From Lytechinus variegatus (lineage: Eukaryota; Echinodermata; Echinoidea; Temnopleuroida; Toxopneustidae), in contig NC_054746.1 in assembly GCF_018143015.1 (NCBI RefSeq), positions 17,909,532-17,973,531 on the forward strand: a stretch of DNA of 64,000 bases, written 5' to 3'. Position numbers and translations under genes: made by a program. Position 1 is the stretch's first letter. Every line of letters starts with the position of its first letter. The notes under the pieces were generated by a model. The model did no database searches and was not told the DNA's origin. It saw only the letters and a program-made list of their open reading frames with translations. Positions 37,302 to 49,002 of the stretch are shown here, piece after piece.

Positions 37302-38595
37302 CAGGGTGACCAGATTTCACAAAATGATATACGGGACAATCGACAAAAAGGATCAACAAAGATACACATTGTAAAGAATTGAAAGGGAGGGTAAACGAAA
37401 GAATGAAGGAGAGAAAGAAAAGACAAAAGAAAAGAGATGAATTGAAAAGAAATAAAGAAAAAAATAACTGAAGGGGAAAAAGAAGAGAAAAAATAAAGAA
37501 AGTTAGAATAAAAGAAAGAATAAAAGAGAGAGAAAAGGTTTCCCTCATTCTTTGAAATGAATATAGAAAGAAAGAAAGAAAAAAATAAAGGAAGGGAAGA
37601 TGAATAAATGTGTGAAAGACAAAATAAAGGAGAGAAAGGGAAAAAATAAGAAAAAAGGGTGGAAAGAACGAATGAAGGAAAGAAAAATGTTTCTTTCATT
37701 CTTTGGAAGAAAGAAACAAAGAAATTAGAAAACAGGAAGGAATGAAGGAAAACAAGGACGGAAGGAAGGAAGGTAAATAAATGATAAGGGAAAAGAATTA
37801 GAAGGAAATATAAAATAAATAATGAAAGAAAGGAGGAAAGAGAGGGAGGAAAGAATGAAGGGAAGAGAGAATGAAAGAAAAAGAAAATAATGGAAGGAGA
37901 GAAAGAACGAAAAAAGAGAGAAAGGGAGAAGGAAGCAAAGAAAAGTTTAAGGAAAGAAAGAATGAATTCAGGAAATAAAAAATGGAAATTTGATAAAGGA
38001 AAGTAACAGAAAGAAGGAAAGAAAGACAAATGAACAGAGAGAGAGAGAGAAAGGTTCAGGAAAAAAAGATCGGAAATAAAGATAGATGGAACAAAAAAGG
38101 GCAAGTAGGAAGGATATAAAGATGAACAAAGAATGTTACAAAAGAAAGAAAGAGGAAAAAAGTTCAAACTTCAAGCAAACAAAAAATCCAGTCATCTAAC
38201 AAAAATCATATTTGGTGCTTTTTAATACACTTTTAGAATTTTGAAAAACTAAAATGTTTTAGATAATAAAATTTCAAAGTGAAACATTGTCAAATTTAAA
38301 AATTAGATGAAACATAGCGGCATCATACAACAAGATCTAGTTATGAAAACTCAATAATTTGTTCCACCGATTACATCTCCAAATTACAGTACATGTAGTT
38401 TGATTGTTATCTCTGCTTCGTCATCTGTTGGTCATTTGATGAAAATTCATCACTTGTTAATGTATTAACTATATTTTGTTCAATATTCTTAAATACGGGA
38501 CAAATAGGCGTCCCGGGAAGGGTTTGTCGGGACGCCGGGACAAAGGAGCACAATACGGGACAGTCCCGGGAAATACGGGACGTCTGGTCACCCTG
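37302..38595. mobile_element. hAT-like element with perfect 8-bp target duplication
   Basis: It starts CAGGGTGACCAGA and ends TCTGGTCACCCTG, perfect 13-bp inverted termini. ATACAGTG flanks both sides (37294-37301 and 38596-38603), the 8-bp duplication expected of hAT transposons. The right subterminal region has repeated ACGGGACA / GTCCCGGGA words. The interior, about 37380-38165, is a GAAA/GGAA purine tract rather than a transposase. A 320-codon antisense frame over that tract is Phe/Ser/Leu low-complexity and not a gene. Confidence 0.9.
37380..38165 (+). repeat. Purine-rich GAAA/GGAA tract
   Basis: Nearly 800 bp of almost pure A/G on the plus strand with irregular GAAAGAAA, GGAAGGAA and AGAGAG units. 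It lies inside the hAT-like element. Confidence 0.85.
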
Positions 38596-39453
38596 ATACA
38601 GTGTGTATCAAAAAAAGTTTACACTTAGAAAAAATCCTGTAAAATTATACGTTTGTAATAGCCTGAAGATTTTTGCACATTTTAACATTGGTACAGATCC
38701 ATTTAAGCAAATGACGATATAACTGTCGAAAAATATTTCCGCTTGAGTGAGCACCACTTACTTTTGAAAAGTTAGTGAAAAATTATTTGCGCAGAACTTT
38801 GAAATAGTTCTGCGAATAAAAGTAGACCTTAATCACGAAGAACACGTTGAACTTAGCTAGTAAAATTGATTTGAAGATATCTTTTACCGGTTTAATTTGT
38901 TTCCTTGCCCAAAACACTTCGAAGAGTGCATTGTGCCCCACCCCACCTCCCCCACACTACGAGGCCATCGTGACGATATTTGCTTTGCACTGTGATTTAC
39001 ATAAAATGGCTTAGGTTTGATTTTCATTTGGTTAATCATTGTCAAGCATGAAAAAGGTGTGGAGAAACAAATATTACAAGTATTAACTAAGAAATGTAAT
39101 GTAAACCCACTTTAAATGATAAAAACTTAGTGAAAAAATGCTGGAGATGCCTGATATAAACTTTTGTTCAGCTTTAGTTATGTCCTCAGATCCAGCTGGC
39201 ACAAAAAAGGTAAATGTTGTGCTTACAAGTGTTGAAATTTCAATTTGGGTGACAAAATTGTTACAAAATGCTTGAATGTAACTGTTTTATTTCAATTGAC
39301 TAAAAGTGCAAGGGAAATGTAAGAGAAATGTTAAGTTTCGCCGGTTAAATTTGATTTCATCCTTTCCCCTTGGCATAGCGTGAAAACGAGCATTTCTGCG
39401 CAAACAGATTTCTGCGAGCTTTATAAAAACGGAAAGTGCTCACTCCTCAAGTG

Positions 39454-39490
<37 letters not shown>
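39454..39490 (+). repeat. (CTA)n microsatellite
   Basis: About 12 ACT/CTA units, followed by further imperfect CTA and CTG triplets to about 39580. Poly-Thr/Tyr open frames here are artefacts. Confidence 0.85.
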
Positions 39491-39495
<5 letters not shown>

Positions 39496-39719
39496 ACTTC
39501 TCCTATACTGCTGCTGCTACATACTATACATATTCCTCCTCTTCCCCCTCCTACCTACCTACTACTACTACTACTGCTACAACAGCGACTGATAACAATG
39601 TTATCATCATGTAAAACAATGAGAAGCAATGATCGACGTCTGAAAACTAACAGAATACAACTGTCATTAATTCAATGACAAATAACAATGGTGTAAAGTA
39701 AGGGTTGTAAACTTGAATG

Positions 39720-40078
39720 TCATGAAGGTGGTGCGCTGTACATGAACGGGCATATTGAACGCGAGATGGCGGACATGTCAATTAAGTCACAGCATCGGAT
39801 TGATGGTAGGATTTCTTCAGATTTCGAATAATGAGATGCGAAGCTTCATTTCCTTCCTTCCATGCGCGTGTGCAGTACGGGAGTTCAACTGCAGGGATGC
39901 CTCGGTGCACAATGCTATCGTGTCTCTACGTGAGTGGTGCATACAATGCGTCTATCACAACACCGGGTCTCTCTCCATCTACGGTAGACAACAGATGCAG
40001 TTTGGCTTCTACCAACATATGGGATTGATGAAGAAAACATAACAATCTTCCAAGATAAACTTGCATAGAGAGGACAGG
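39720..40078 (+). promoter_or_regulatory. Probable MCFD2 promoter and noncoding first exon
   Basis: GCGAGATGGCGGAC at 39761-39774 matches the YY1-type start-site motif (AAGATGGCGGC). The stretch is CpG-richer than its surroundings. A strong donor, GGACAGG before GTGAGT, ends a candidate exon at 40078, and an acceptor CAG at 43511-43513 precedes AGAGGACATCATGG, where the MCFD2 start lies. Splicing between them is inferred. Confidence 0.4.
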
Positions 40079-43000
40079 GTGAGTTTTGTAATTATTTCAT
40101 ATTTTCAAGAATCACAATATTGACATTGAAATCCGGATTGAAACCATATGGGATTCCGGTGTGAATTAGGCCTATGCGTATTCAGTATAATTTTGATGCT
40201 ATCCGTTATACCTTAAGACATTGAATGGTGTGAACATCAGTGATATTATTTGTAAAATACCCAATAGTGCCGTGTAGGAATATACCTTTATATTCCCTCT
40301 TAGTTCATTCTAGCCATCAATTCGAAATGTCCATGTTAGCAGGTATGGTGTTTACGTATACGATGATATGATTGTAAAATGGTAGGCTACATACAGGCCT
40401 TGATTGAGGCATTGATCGAGTATTGTTCAGAATGATTATTTCACATTGATGGTAATACGTGTTCCCAAATTTACATGTGAATATCTGTCATAATGTCCTT
40501 TTGGAATGGGTTTCATGGAGATGGTTAGAACGACTCTTCATAAAGTCTTCCCCGGGACTTTTCCACAATATCAATGCCCGAAAGAACAATGAGTTCTCCA
40601 GGTCATTATAACAGACTATACGACGCTTAATAGTGCATCCACGCTATAATACGAACGGATTAAAATCCTTAGGAACAATCCCCTACACAAACTAGCCGAT
40701 TTAAATCGAGGACATTTGGATTAAATGCGTCCAGGTCATGCTTTGTGACTGTGTGTGTACATGAGGGGGGGGGTCCGTTCCATTTACGCTTTTAGTTTTA
40801 GTTATATACAAAAATATATAATTTAATAATGAAAAAATATCCAATGACAAATTATGCATCATTCATTGCAATCAGATTCTCACACAATTAAATGCATTAT
40901 GATACAACAAAAACAAAATTAATCGAGATATACATTTATATTCTGTTCCGAGGTACAGCCCATACGTAGAAATATATCTTTTGCTGGACAACGATTTTCG
41001 CACGCCTTCTCGATGAAAACTCTCTCGAAAATTTGATGTCATTTTACCTATAGTATGTTAATCATGTTACCATCATTAACAGGAAAATTAATTAATAAGA
41101 AATCCGCTAACTTTGTCAGGTGCCCATGCTGTACACAGGGACGGATCCAAAAGTTTCCAAAGAGGTGGGCAAATTTTGGTTTTCACCCAAAAATATATGC
41201 TTTGACTTTCAGTAATAGGGAGAGGGGCACAGTTGTGTAAGAATGATGGCATATTAACATTGAAAATATTGACTGTGGTTCTCAAGTGAGGGGGGAGGGC
41301 ACGGGCCGGATGTGCCTCCACAAAATATGACCCCGGCGCAAAGGTTTTGGGGAAAAAACAAACCCTAAACACGTTTGGCTATTCTTGAAAAGAAAAAGGC
41401 TTTGGAAAAATACCTTAAATACGTTGACCCCGCAATTGACCAGTCTTTCAAATCCACCACTCTTTTTTTTTTAAATCGTTGCTTTTATAACGAGTGCACG
41501 CGCGGCCCGCGTCCAAAACTGAAAAAAATCCTTTAAAAGCATTTTTATGGTCACGAATGTGTACAGCAATGTATTTGACCCCCCCCCCGACTGAAATACT
41601 ATGATATAATACAGTAATAATAATTTGTACCCTTTTTAATTAATATATATTAAATATTTTACAAATTTTACGCTTTATTTATGAAACCCATAGTCTCAAG
41701 TACAGTGCTTGTGATCCGCTGAATCTGCATGATGATGGTATTTTCCCAATTGATTTATGATTACGAAAAGAGGGAGAAAATACATCGTTTGTCATCTAAA
41801 TTTATAAATTTATACATTGGTGCCATGTTTGTATGTTCGATTTATATTTCCAAATCTAGTACGCATAGACCTACCAGCATTCTTTGAGACAAATTGATTG
41901 TTTATTTTTTTACACAAATAAAGACCTTTGTAAAATAGAAGAAAATAATGAAATGAAATTAATATGATAATAAATTAATAATTGAATGAGATATTGTGAG
42001 TCTTGTAATGCATGTAGTCATATTTCATGATATCAAAGTACAGTACTGAAACAACAGGATAACGAATTTTTGACTCTGTAGAGAATGATTAACTGAATTC
42101 ATATACTATATTCAACCACATAGGCAATAATGATTGGGGTTGATCAATATAACTCGCGGATTAATATCCGGAAACAAAGTAATTGTATCGGTCTGTGAGC
42201 ATGCCATATGGCTTCATGATTTGGAGATAAGGCACTAGATAACGTGTTAATTTATGCATTACCGATTACTCCGTCTGATCGCATGTGGGTATGCATAAAC
42301 AACACCAAGCTTCATAATATCCCACGGCGTAGAAAAGAGAAATAAAAAGAAACTGCAGATTTATGATGAAAATAATCTTGGCATCCCATCTATGCATCAA
42401 CAGCTGCGACAGCAGAAATAGGCGTCAAAATACTTTCTTTCAAAAAAATATTATTTGAAGAATTTTTAATCTTTTAGAGACGAAATATTCAATACAAAAT
42501 TATCACCATCCTAATTCATGCTCACCAATTATCTTTGTTATGATTATTATACAAATTATAAAATACGACCATGAAAGAAAATTCTTACAATACTATTGTT
42601 ATCAATACCATTCTTATTATACCATTACTATTATTATAACTGTATTTACTTTTATAATTATTATTATATCACTATCATTCACAATGGACTGACTTATGAT
42701 TGTCAGCAACTGAGAAACGATTAAGCCATATACCTCAACATGCATGGGGAAAGTGTGTGCATCATGCGCGTAAATTACATTTTAGGTTTACTGTTTGATT
42801 TTTGTTGTTGTTGCTAGTACTGGTTTATGTGTATGTGCATGCTCATGTATAAGTTCATTTTCGATACTATAATATGCCTCATATTATTGTTACAAAATAT
42901 TTCGTTAACTATTTATATTATACAAGTACATCTGTACCTCATATTTAAAATCCTTGAGTTTTAAAAGTGTTTAATTTCTAATGATAAGCACAATACTGAA

Positions 43001-43513
43001 TTTCATAATTTGCTCCTGGCGGTTCATTACAAGAAAATAGTTTGGGATTCGAGTTTCTCAATATCATCTCTCAAATTGTTCAAACTTCATTGAATATTGT
43101 CATAAATTTTGACATGTTATTCACAATATCAAATGTGTGTGAAACGATATACCAAAACATACATGTATACTACCCACAATTTCAGATTGTACACAAATTC
43201 AGTCGAATACAGGTACATACAGTGGTGCTATAACTAAAATTATTGTTAACCCCACCAGAAAATGAACGTATTTAAAAGTGATCAGGTTTTGCCATGCACG
43301 TTTAATCGTGAAGTCAGGTGATATGATATTACATTCAACACTCAGCATGTAGAAGTACATTTTCTCGTGGGGTTCACTCATTTTCAGCACAACTGTAGAT
43401 GTGGGATGAAAACATACAAATTTATAAATTGCAGACGCTGAAATTTGTGCTTTATGCTTTACAACCATACAGAAAATCTCTTGTTTCTGTAATACGTTTG
43501 TAGGCCTATACAG
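40079..43513 (+). other. Spacer or 5' intron before the MCFD2 coding region
   Basis: AT-rich, with homopolymer G/C runs (about 40766 and 41580) and a GGACGGATCCAAAAG block near 41140 that resembles the left end of the hAT-like element at 43758. No exon was recognised. Confidence 0.4.
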
Positions 43514-43523
43514 AGAGGACATC

Positions 43524-43702
43524 ATGGACCGACGAACACTGCAGAGTATCTTCTGGACAAGCACTATTTATCTCATCGCTTTTCTCTATATGGTTTCCAT
43601 GGTAACATGTCATACGGCGCAGAGCAAGAACATCAACCCACATCACGATAATTCGGACCAGTCAAACAAATTCAGAGATCCAGAATTCGTCAGAAATAAA
43701 GA
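43524..43702 (+). CDS. MCFD2: MCFD2 coding exon 1 (signal sequence)
   Basis: Encodes residues 1-59 and two bases of Glu60, starting MDRRTLQSIFW and ending FVRNKE across the junction. The donor is AAAGA before GTAGGT. It is the only ATG upstream that gives a secretion signal in phase. Confidence 0.85.
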
Positions 43703-46700
43703 GTAGGTTAATATCAGTATTATCATGAATATAGTGATTTTAATAATGTGATATCACCAGGGGCGGATCCAACTTTCACCAATAGCGGGGGGGGGGCGAA
43801 AAATATTTCCATCAACATTTTTCATGACTGGCCGCTATAATGTGATTTTTTTTCTTTTTTTCAGGGGGTAATTTTAACTAAAGATTGAACGTTTAAGTAT
43901 ATGTTAGTTTTTATTGTTATAAACAAGATATCTCATGCGGTCTTAATATACAATGCAAGCGCGAAGCGTGAGCTCAAATTCTTGATATTTTATGTCCTTA
44001 GACCTGAAAATTCTGAGCAGTTTTTGTAATCATGAGCAAAGATATGTATCCAACTAAACAATGCGAGCGCGAGCCGAAATTTTGTTGAAGTAACGTGAAA
44101 AGGGACTCAATTAAGACTGATAATGAAGAGGATACAAGTATCACCAATTAAATAATGAGAGTACAAAGCGCGAGCTCAATTTTTTTGATATTCCGACCTG
44201 AAAACTGGACAGTCTATATAAGCGCGTTTTTATTTAAATAAAGAACAGGCTGTGTGTCCCAAACAATAAATGTGAGCGCGAAGCACGAGCTTAATTGTTT
44301 GATATACTGACATGATAAAGGAGTATTTTGACAAATTTTGGTAATAATTTCCAAAGAGGATAGATATCTCACAAATCAAACAAAGCGAGCGCGATATGTA
44401 TCAACAATTTGTGTAAATCAAACAAAATAATGAAAGCTTGATGTGCGAGCTAACATATCGTATGCAAATTGATTTCAGAACTGGATATATTAAGTGCCAT
44501 TTAATCTTCTTGGGTGGGATTTATTACATAGGCAAATAATGCGAGCGCGAAGCGCGAACAATTTTTTTTAATATAAAGTCTATTTTCCAACTCTTCCCCT
44601 CACCCTTTTCTTGTTTCCTTCGGTGTCTGTTAATTACTCATCATAGGTATAATACCTCTTTCTTACTTTTCTGTCTGTTTTTCATAGATTCTATCAAGTT
44701 AAAGAGTACACTTTTTCTGCAGGTTGTCAAAAAATAGGCGGGGCCGGCTAGGTCCCCTGCTGGATCCGCGCCTGGATATGCACAGGGGTCACAGTGGCAA
44801 AGCTGTATCGATATTAATATAGGGTGGGGAAATAGATGTTTATTTGCGGTATAGCTTGCACATAATTCTTTTCCTTCCTTTTTCATTTTCATTTTTCTTC
44901 CTCCGTTTTCTTCATTCTTATTTTATTCTCCTTCTCCTCTTACTACATCTTCTCCTTCCTCTTCTTCTCCACCCCATCCTCTTCCTTCTCCTTCTTCCCC
45001 ACCCCTCATCCTTCCCCACCCCTCCTCCTTCCCCTCCCCCTCCTCCTTCCCCTCCTCCTCCTCCTTCCCCTTCTCCTCCTTCTCCTTTCACCAATTACTC
45101 AGAAAAAAACTAAACAAATAGTATTATTGAATGAGGCGCGTGATAGGACGACATTTTTTTCTTACTTTCCCCAATGTTGCTCTGACATTTTATAAATATC
45201 TTGAATGACCTTTCCGTTCATGTACTAGTATTGTAGATAATGAGTGATATTGTTTATGCTGGTCCAAATTGGAAACAACTAAAATGTTTTTAATATTTCA
45301 TTAGTGTTTAAAAACCTAAAAAAAAATGCTTCACACGTTTTTATTGTATTCATACAAGCATACTTTAAATTCATCTTTTTTAGGCACGTCAAAGAACATT
45401 TAGAAGGACAAGTTGATACAGAAGAAAAGGAAATGACGGACGAAGAACTTGAGTTCCACTACTTTAAGTAAGTTGCACCTAAATATGTGTGATGATCACA
45501 TCCAATTGGTTCGGATTAAAGCAGGAGAATGAGTGAAACATGACAAATGAAGTATTTACGAAAATAAATGTTTTGAGAGATTTCTTTAAGTTGTAAGCTC
45601 GTTTCATTTAAGAAAATTCCAAGGAATTGAAAAATGTCAGATGTAAATCTTTCACATAAAAATGAGTTTAATGGTTTGCTTTTCGATTTTTTCCTGATAA
45701 TTGTATACATTAAGAGGAGTGAAGAGATAAGCCAAAATCTAAGGCTGTACATTTGGATATGAAAATCAATGGAATATTGTGAAGAAAATAGTTAATTAAT
45801 ATTCTGTCTCGCCTGCATAGCAGAGCGAGACTAAAGGCGCCGCTTTTCCGACGGCGACGGCGGCATCGTCAACACCAAATCTTAACCAAAGGTTTAAGTT
45901 TTTTTAATGTCATCATAACTTAGAAAGTATAAGCCTAGTTCATGAAACTTAGACCTAATGGTTATCAATTATTACTAAAAATCCTATCGGAGTCTCATAT
46001 CACATGACCAAGATCAAAGGTCATTTAAGGTCAATGAACTTCGACCATGTTGGGGGAATTCGTTGATTTCCATCATAACTTTGACAGTTTATAGATCTAG
46101 TTAATGCAACTTGGATATGAGAGTAATGAAGTATCACTGAACATCCTTTGTGAGTTTCAGGTTACATGACCAAGGTCAATGGTCATTTAGGGTCAATGAA
46201 TATAGTATTATTTATCATGTATAGGAATTGTGGGTTTTGTTTGTGAATAACTATTCAGCAGTTGCTTTTAAAAGTCAGCACAGCTGATACATTGAATGGC
46301 GTAATGCAGGCAAGACTGCCAGAGGCGTTACACTATTTTAATAAATGCTTTGCACACATACCTATCTGGAGATCAGTATATGAATATGCCTATATATACA
46401 TGTCATTCGATATTCTCTCTTTCTCTCTCTATTCAGATTACATGATTTTGATAATAATACTAAACTAGACGGTCTGGAGATTATGGCAGCTATAAGTCAC
46501 GTGGTACCGTTTGAACCTCCTGAAAAAGACATGTCAATAATTCAAATTGCAGATGCAAGGGTAAAATATTTTGCCGGTGAGTATATATCTTTTTTCAACA
46601 GAAAGGAGAATGTGGTATATCATTATCTACGTATAAGACTAAGCAATTTCCGACAAAATTAAAACAAAAAGTATACCTAATTATTTCTACTCCAGACTGA

Positions 46701-48116
46701 AAATAATAAAATAATAAACAAATCCCTGAAATGTTTATCAAAATGAGATAAAAATAATTAAGACCTTAAAATATTGCATTATTTCAGTGAAACAGTTTAT
46801 TTTTGTCATCAATCAGCAACTCCCTACTTTCCCTTTTCATTTTTTTCTCAATTTATTTTATGTTCATCAATGAAGAAATAGGTACAGCAATGAAGTTATT
46901 ACACTTCGAATAGCCAGATCCTAAATATATTTCATATTCATCAGACCATAAACTGGGTTTATATAAAAAAAAAAAACGTGGATTAATCAAAAAGTGGGGA
47001 AGATTACTTCATTACTTTGCTCATTGCATATTCACGATTTGCACAGAACTGCTCCACTGACATAATGCAAAACTTAAGATGTTACAATTCTTTATATTCT
47101 TTCATTATATTTTGATTAAAAAATATATAGTATACACCCTCACATTTTCTTCGGTATAAGTACAATTCAATATCATACTAGTTATTGCTCAATCTAAGCC
47201 CTTTACTTGATATAAACAAGAGATAGCGCTATTACACTTAATGCACCAGTGCCGTGCACCAGTGATACGGCACTGAAATACACAAGGGATGTTAAGCATT
47301 GCTCATTTTATGCTGGTTTCTCTCACTTTTCTGTATTAGGTGTAAAAAAACTGAATATCCTGTATTTCTTTCCATTTTTTTCTTTAGACTTTCACTGATT
47401 CACTAACAAAAATCAATACCCTCCCATTATACTAAACCTACGAATTACGGAAAGACAAAGAGATGTATTCCATGCATTCTTCTTTATATGATCCTGGAAT
47501 ATATAGTTTGAGATAAGAATAATTGATATTTGGAACTGGTACAACCCTTGCATTGAACTTTGGCATGCGACTCTTCGTTTCAATTCACACATTATCATAA
47601 CTTTTTTATGTTCGGTTTAGCACAATTATGTTGTCAGATTCCTTTCTTGAATAAAAATTATATTAATGACGATGACGACGGACGACGATGGATGATGATG
47701 ATAATGATGAAAATCTTGATTGCGGGCGCGTCGTGGTCTGGTGGTTCTGACTCTCGCCTCTCAAATGGCATGTTTTCTGTCAGCAAGAAATTTGTCCACA
47801 CTGTGCTGCACTCGACCCAGGTGAGATGAATGGGTACCTGGCAGGATTGATTCCTTGAATGCACGAGCCTCGAAAGGCAGCTCGAGCTAAAGCCGGGGTG
47901 GTAAGATAACAATGCGACGCGGAATAGATTATTTTTGTATAGATGGCGCTATGCGTATGCCTATTATTATTATTCCAATATTTTTTTTTCTCTCTCCTAG
48001 GTATCATTGATCAAGTAATGTGGGATGATGACTTTAATCAGGATGGCTATCTCACCTATTTAGAATACGTCTTGTCAAGACGACGACACCAAGAGGATGA
48101 TTCCAAAGGAATGTAA
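43524..48116 (+). CDS. MCFD2: MCFD2-like EF-hand secretory protein (4 coding exons)
   Basis: The joined plus-strand exons are 43524-43702, 45384-45467, 46437-46576 and 48001-48116. They total 519 nt, 172 residues plus TAA; human MCFD2 is 146. Residues 1 to about 29 form a hydrophobic N-terminal signal (IYLIAFLYMVSMVTC). The segment EHVKEHLEGQVD, then DEELEFHYFKLHDFD, is the family hallmark (human EHIMEHLEG, LQLHYFKMHDYD). EF-hand 1 loop D91-E102 (DFDNNTKLDGLE) and EF-hand 2 loop D145-E156 (DFNQDGYLTYLE) keep Asp1, Asp/Asn3, Asn/Asp5 and Glu12. The linker between the loops is about six residues longer than in human, and a charged tail RRRHQEDDSKGM extends the C terminus. MCFD2 is the soluble calcium-binding partner of LMAN1 in ER-to-Golgi cargo transport. 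A related alternative, CGREF1, fits less well. Confidence 0.88.
43758..44774. mobile_element. hAT-like non-autonomous element in MCFD2 intron 1
   Basis: The inverted ends are CAGGGGCGGATCCA and TGGATCCGCGCCTG. The flanks GATATCAC and GATATGCA share the first five bases, a decayed 8-bp duplication. The interior repeats GCGAGCGCGAAGCGCGAGC-like words separated by AT-rich sequence about every 100-150 bp. Confidence 0.7.
44865..45095 (+). repeat. Polypyrimidine CCT/TTC tract in MCFD2 intron 1
   Basis: Plus strand nearly all C and T, including (CTCCTC)n and CCCCTCC blocks. The frames here are low-complexity Leu/Pro/Ser. Confidence 0.85.
45384..45467 (+). CDS. MCFD2: MCFD2 coding exon 2
   Basis: The acceptor is TCTTTTTTAG and the donor GTAAGT. 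It encodes HVKEHLEGQVDTEEKEMTDE, then ELEFHYF, the strongest family match. Confidence 0.9.
45806..46316. mobile_element. Urchin-type inverted-end repeat in MCFD2 intron 2
   Basis: The left end GTCTCGCCTGCATAGCAGAG is mirrored on the right by GTAATGCAGGCAAGAC. The interior has repeated AACTT(G/A)GA and CATGACCAAG(G/A)TCAA-GGTCATTTA blocks. I recognise this family as abundant in sea urchin genomes, by memory only. Confidence 0.65.
46437..46576 (+). CDS. MCFD2: MCFD2 coding exon 3 (EF-hand 1)
   Basis: The acceptor CTCTCTCTATTCAG follows a strong pyrimidine tract and the donor is GTGAGT. It encodes LHDFDNNTKLDGLEIMAAIS and the linker to EF-hand 2. Confidence 0.9.
47715..47976 (+). mobile_element. 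tRNA-derived SINE in MCFD2 intron 3
   Basis: GCGTCGTGGTCTGGTGGTTC carries a pol III A-box-like TGGTCTGGTGG, followed by CTCTCGCCTCT. The body includes GCACTCGACCCAGGTGAGAT and GGGTACCTGGCAGG, and the tail is ATTATTATT. The region where a B box (GGTTCGAATCC-like) should be is degraded, so this copy is probably not pol III competent. Confidence 0.65.
48001..48116 (+). CDS. MCFD2: MCFD2 coding exon 4 (EF-hand 2, C terminus)
   Basis: The acceptor TCTCTCCTAG precedes GTATCATTG. It encodes IIDQVMWDDDFNQDGYLTYL, then EYVLSRRRHQEDDSKGM and TAA. A SINE tail ends about 25 bp before the acceptor. Confidence 0.9.
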
Positions 48117-48417
48117 TTCTTCTTCGGGCCCACACCAAAGTTTATGTTACTCATCTTTATCTTTTATTTTTAACCAAATCATTTCTGTTCTATGTTATTT
48201 GTATTTTTCTCTGCGTATTTGGCACTCTACACAACGTGGATTTTGCGCTTTACCCCCCCCCCCCCATCCCTGACATAAGGAATATCCAAGTGTGGTTGAA
48301 CTTGGTGGGTGGGTTGGCAATTTTTTTTTTTCAAGCGGCTGGTTTGAAACTAAAATGCGGAAAACCCCAACTGAATATTATCATGGTGTGTTTTTTTCTT
48401 CATTTACGCCGATATAA

Positions 48418-48940
48418 AGGTCAAGTCCCCCCCCAGAAAAATGTCAATTAAAATCCATAGAGAAAACTGAGTCAAGCATGTCATAAAAATCGGATATAAA
48501 ACAAGAAAATGCAAATTGCGATTGAGAGTTGATGATGCCCCTCGCTCACCATAATTCTTATTTTTTTCTTTAATCATTATTGTTTGAATTATACAGCATT
48601 TCAATTTTTACAGATTTGGCAATAAGGATCAACTTAACTGAACCATAGAATGTTTAAACAATGGTTCAAGGAGGAGTAAAACTTTGTTTTATATGACAAT
48701 GAAAAAAATAGTTTATTAGAATAAAATACAAAAGCAATAGTGAGTGACGCCACCAGTCCGCTCATTTGCATACAGACCATGATGTGCATAATTATAACCG
48801 TTTTGTGAAATCTAGCAAAACTTCAAAATGTAAAAGCTTTCATATTTTACACATCCGATTTTGATGAAATTGTCAGTGTTATGCTTGTTGGATTTTCTCT
48901 TTTTATTCAAATTAACTTATTGTTGGGGTGGAGTTGTCCT
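48418..48940. mobile_element. piggyBac-like MITE, second copy
   Basis: Same family as 11594-12177: it starts AGGTCAAGTCC and ends GGGGTGGAGTTGTCCT, with matching interior words in the same order (CAAGCATG, TTTTACAGATTTGGCAA, CTCATTTGCATACAGACCA). The TTAA flanks have decayed. Confidence 0.75.
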
Positions 48941-49002
48941 GTATGGACAGAAGGTTTTCCAAGGTAACCGGAGCGATGTGACCGGAGCAATGTGACCTGC
49001 CA

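Noticed and set aside
37205..38167. 320-codon minus-strand open frame, Phe/Ser/Leu-rich
   Set aside because: It is the complement of the GAAA/GGAA purine tract inside a hAT-like element; low-complexity with no domain or splice context.
39380..39678. Poly-Thr and poly-Tyr open frames
   Set aside because: Produced by the (CTA)n microsatellite.
44844..45113. 89-codon Leu/Pro/Ser frame
   Set aside because: Polypyrimidine tract within MCFD2 intron 1.
47715..47790. Possible functional tRNA gene
   Set aside because: Only an A-box-like start is present; no cloverleaf or intact B box, and the body and ATT tail identify a SINE.
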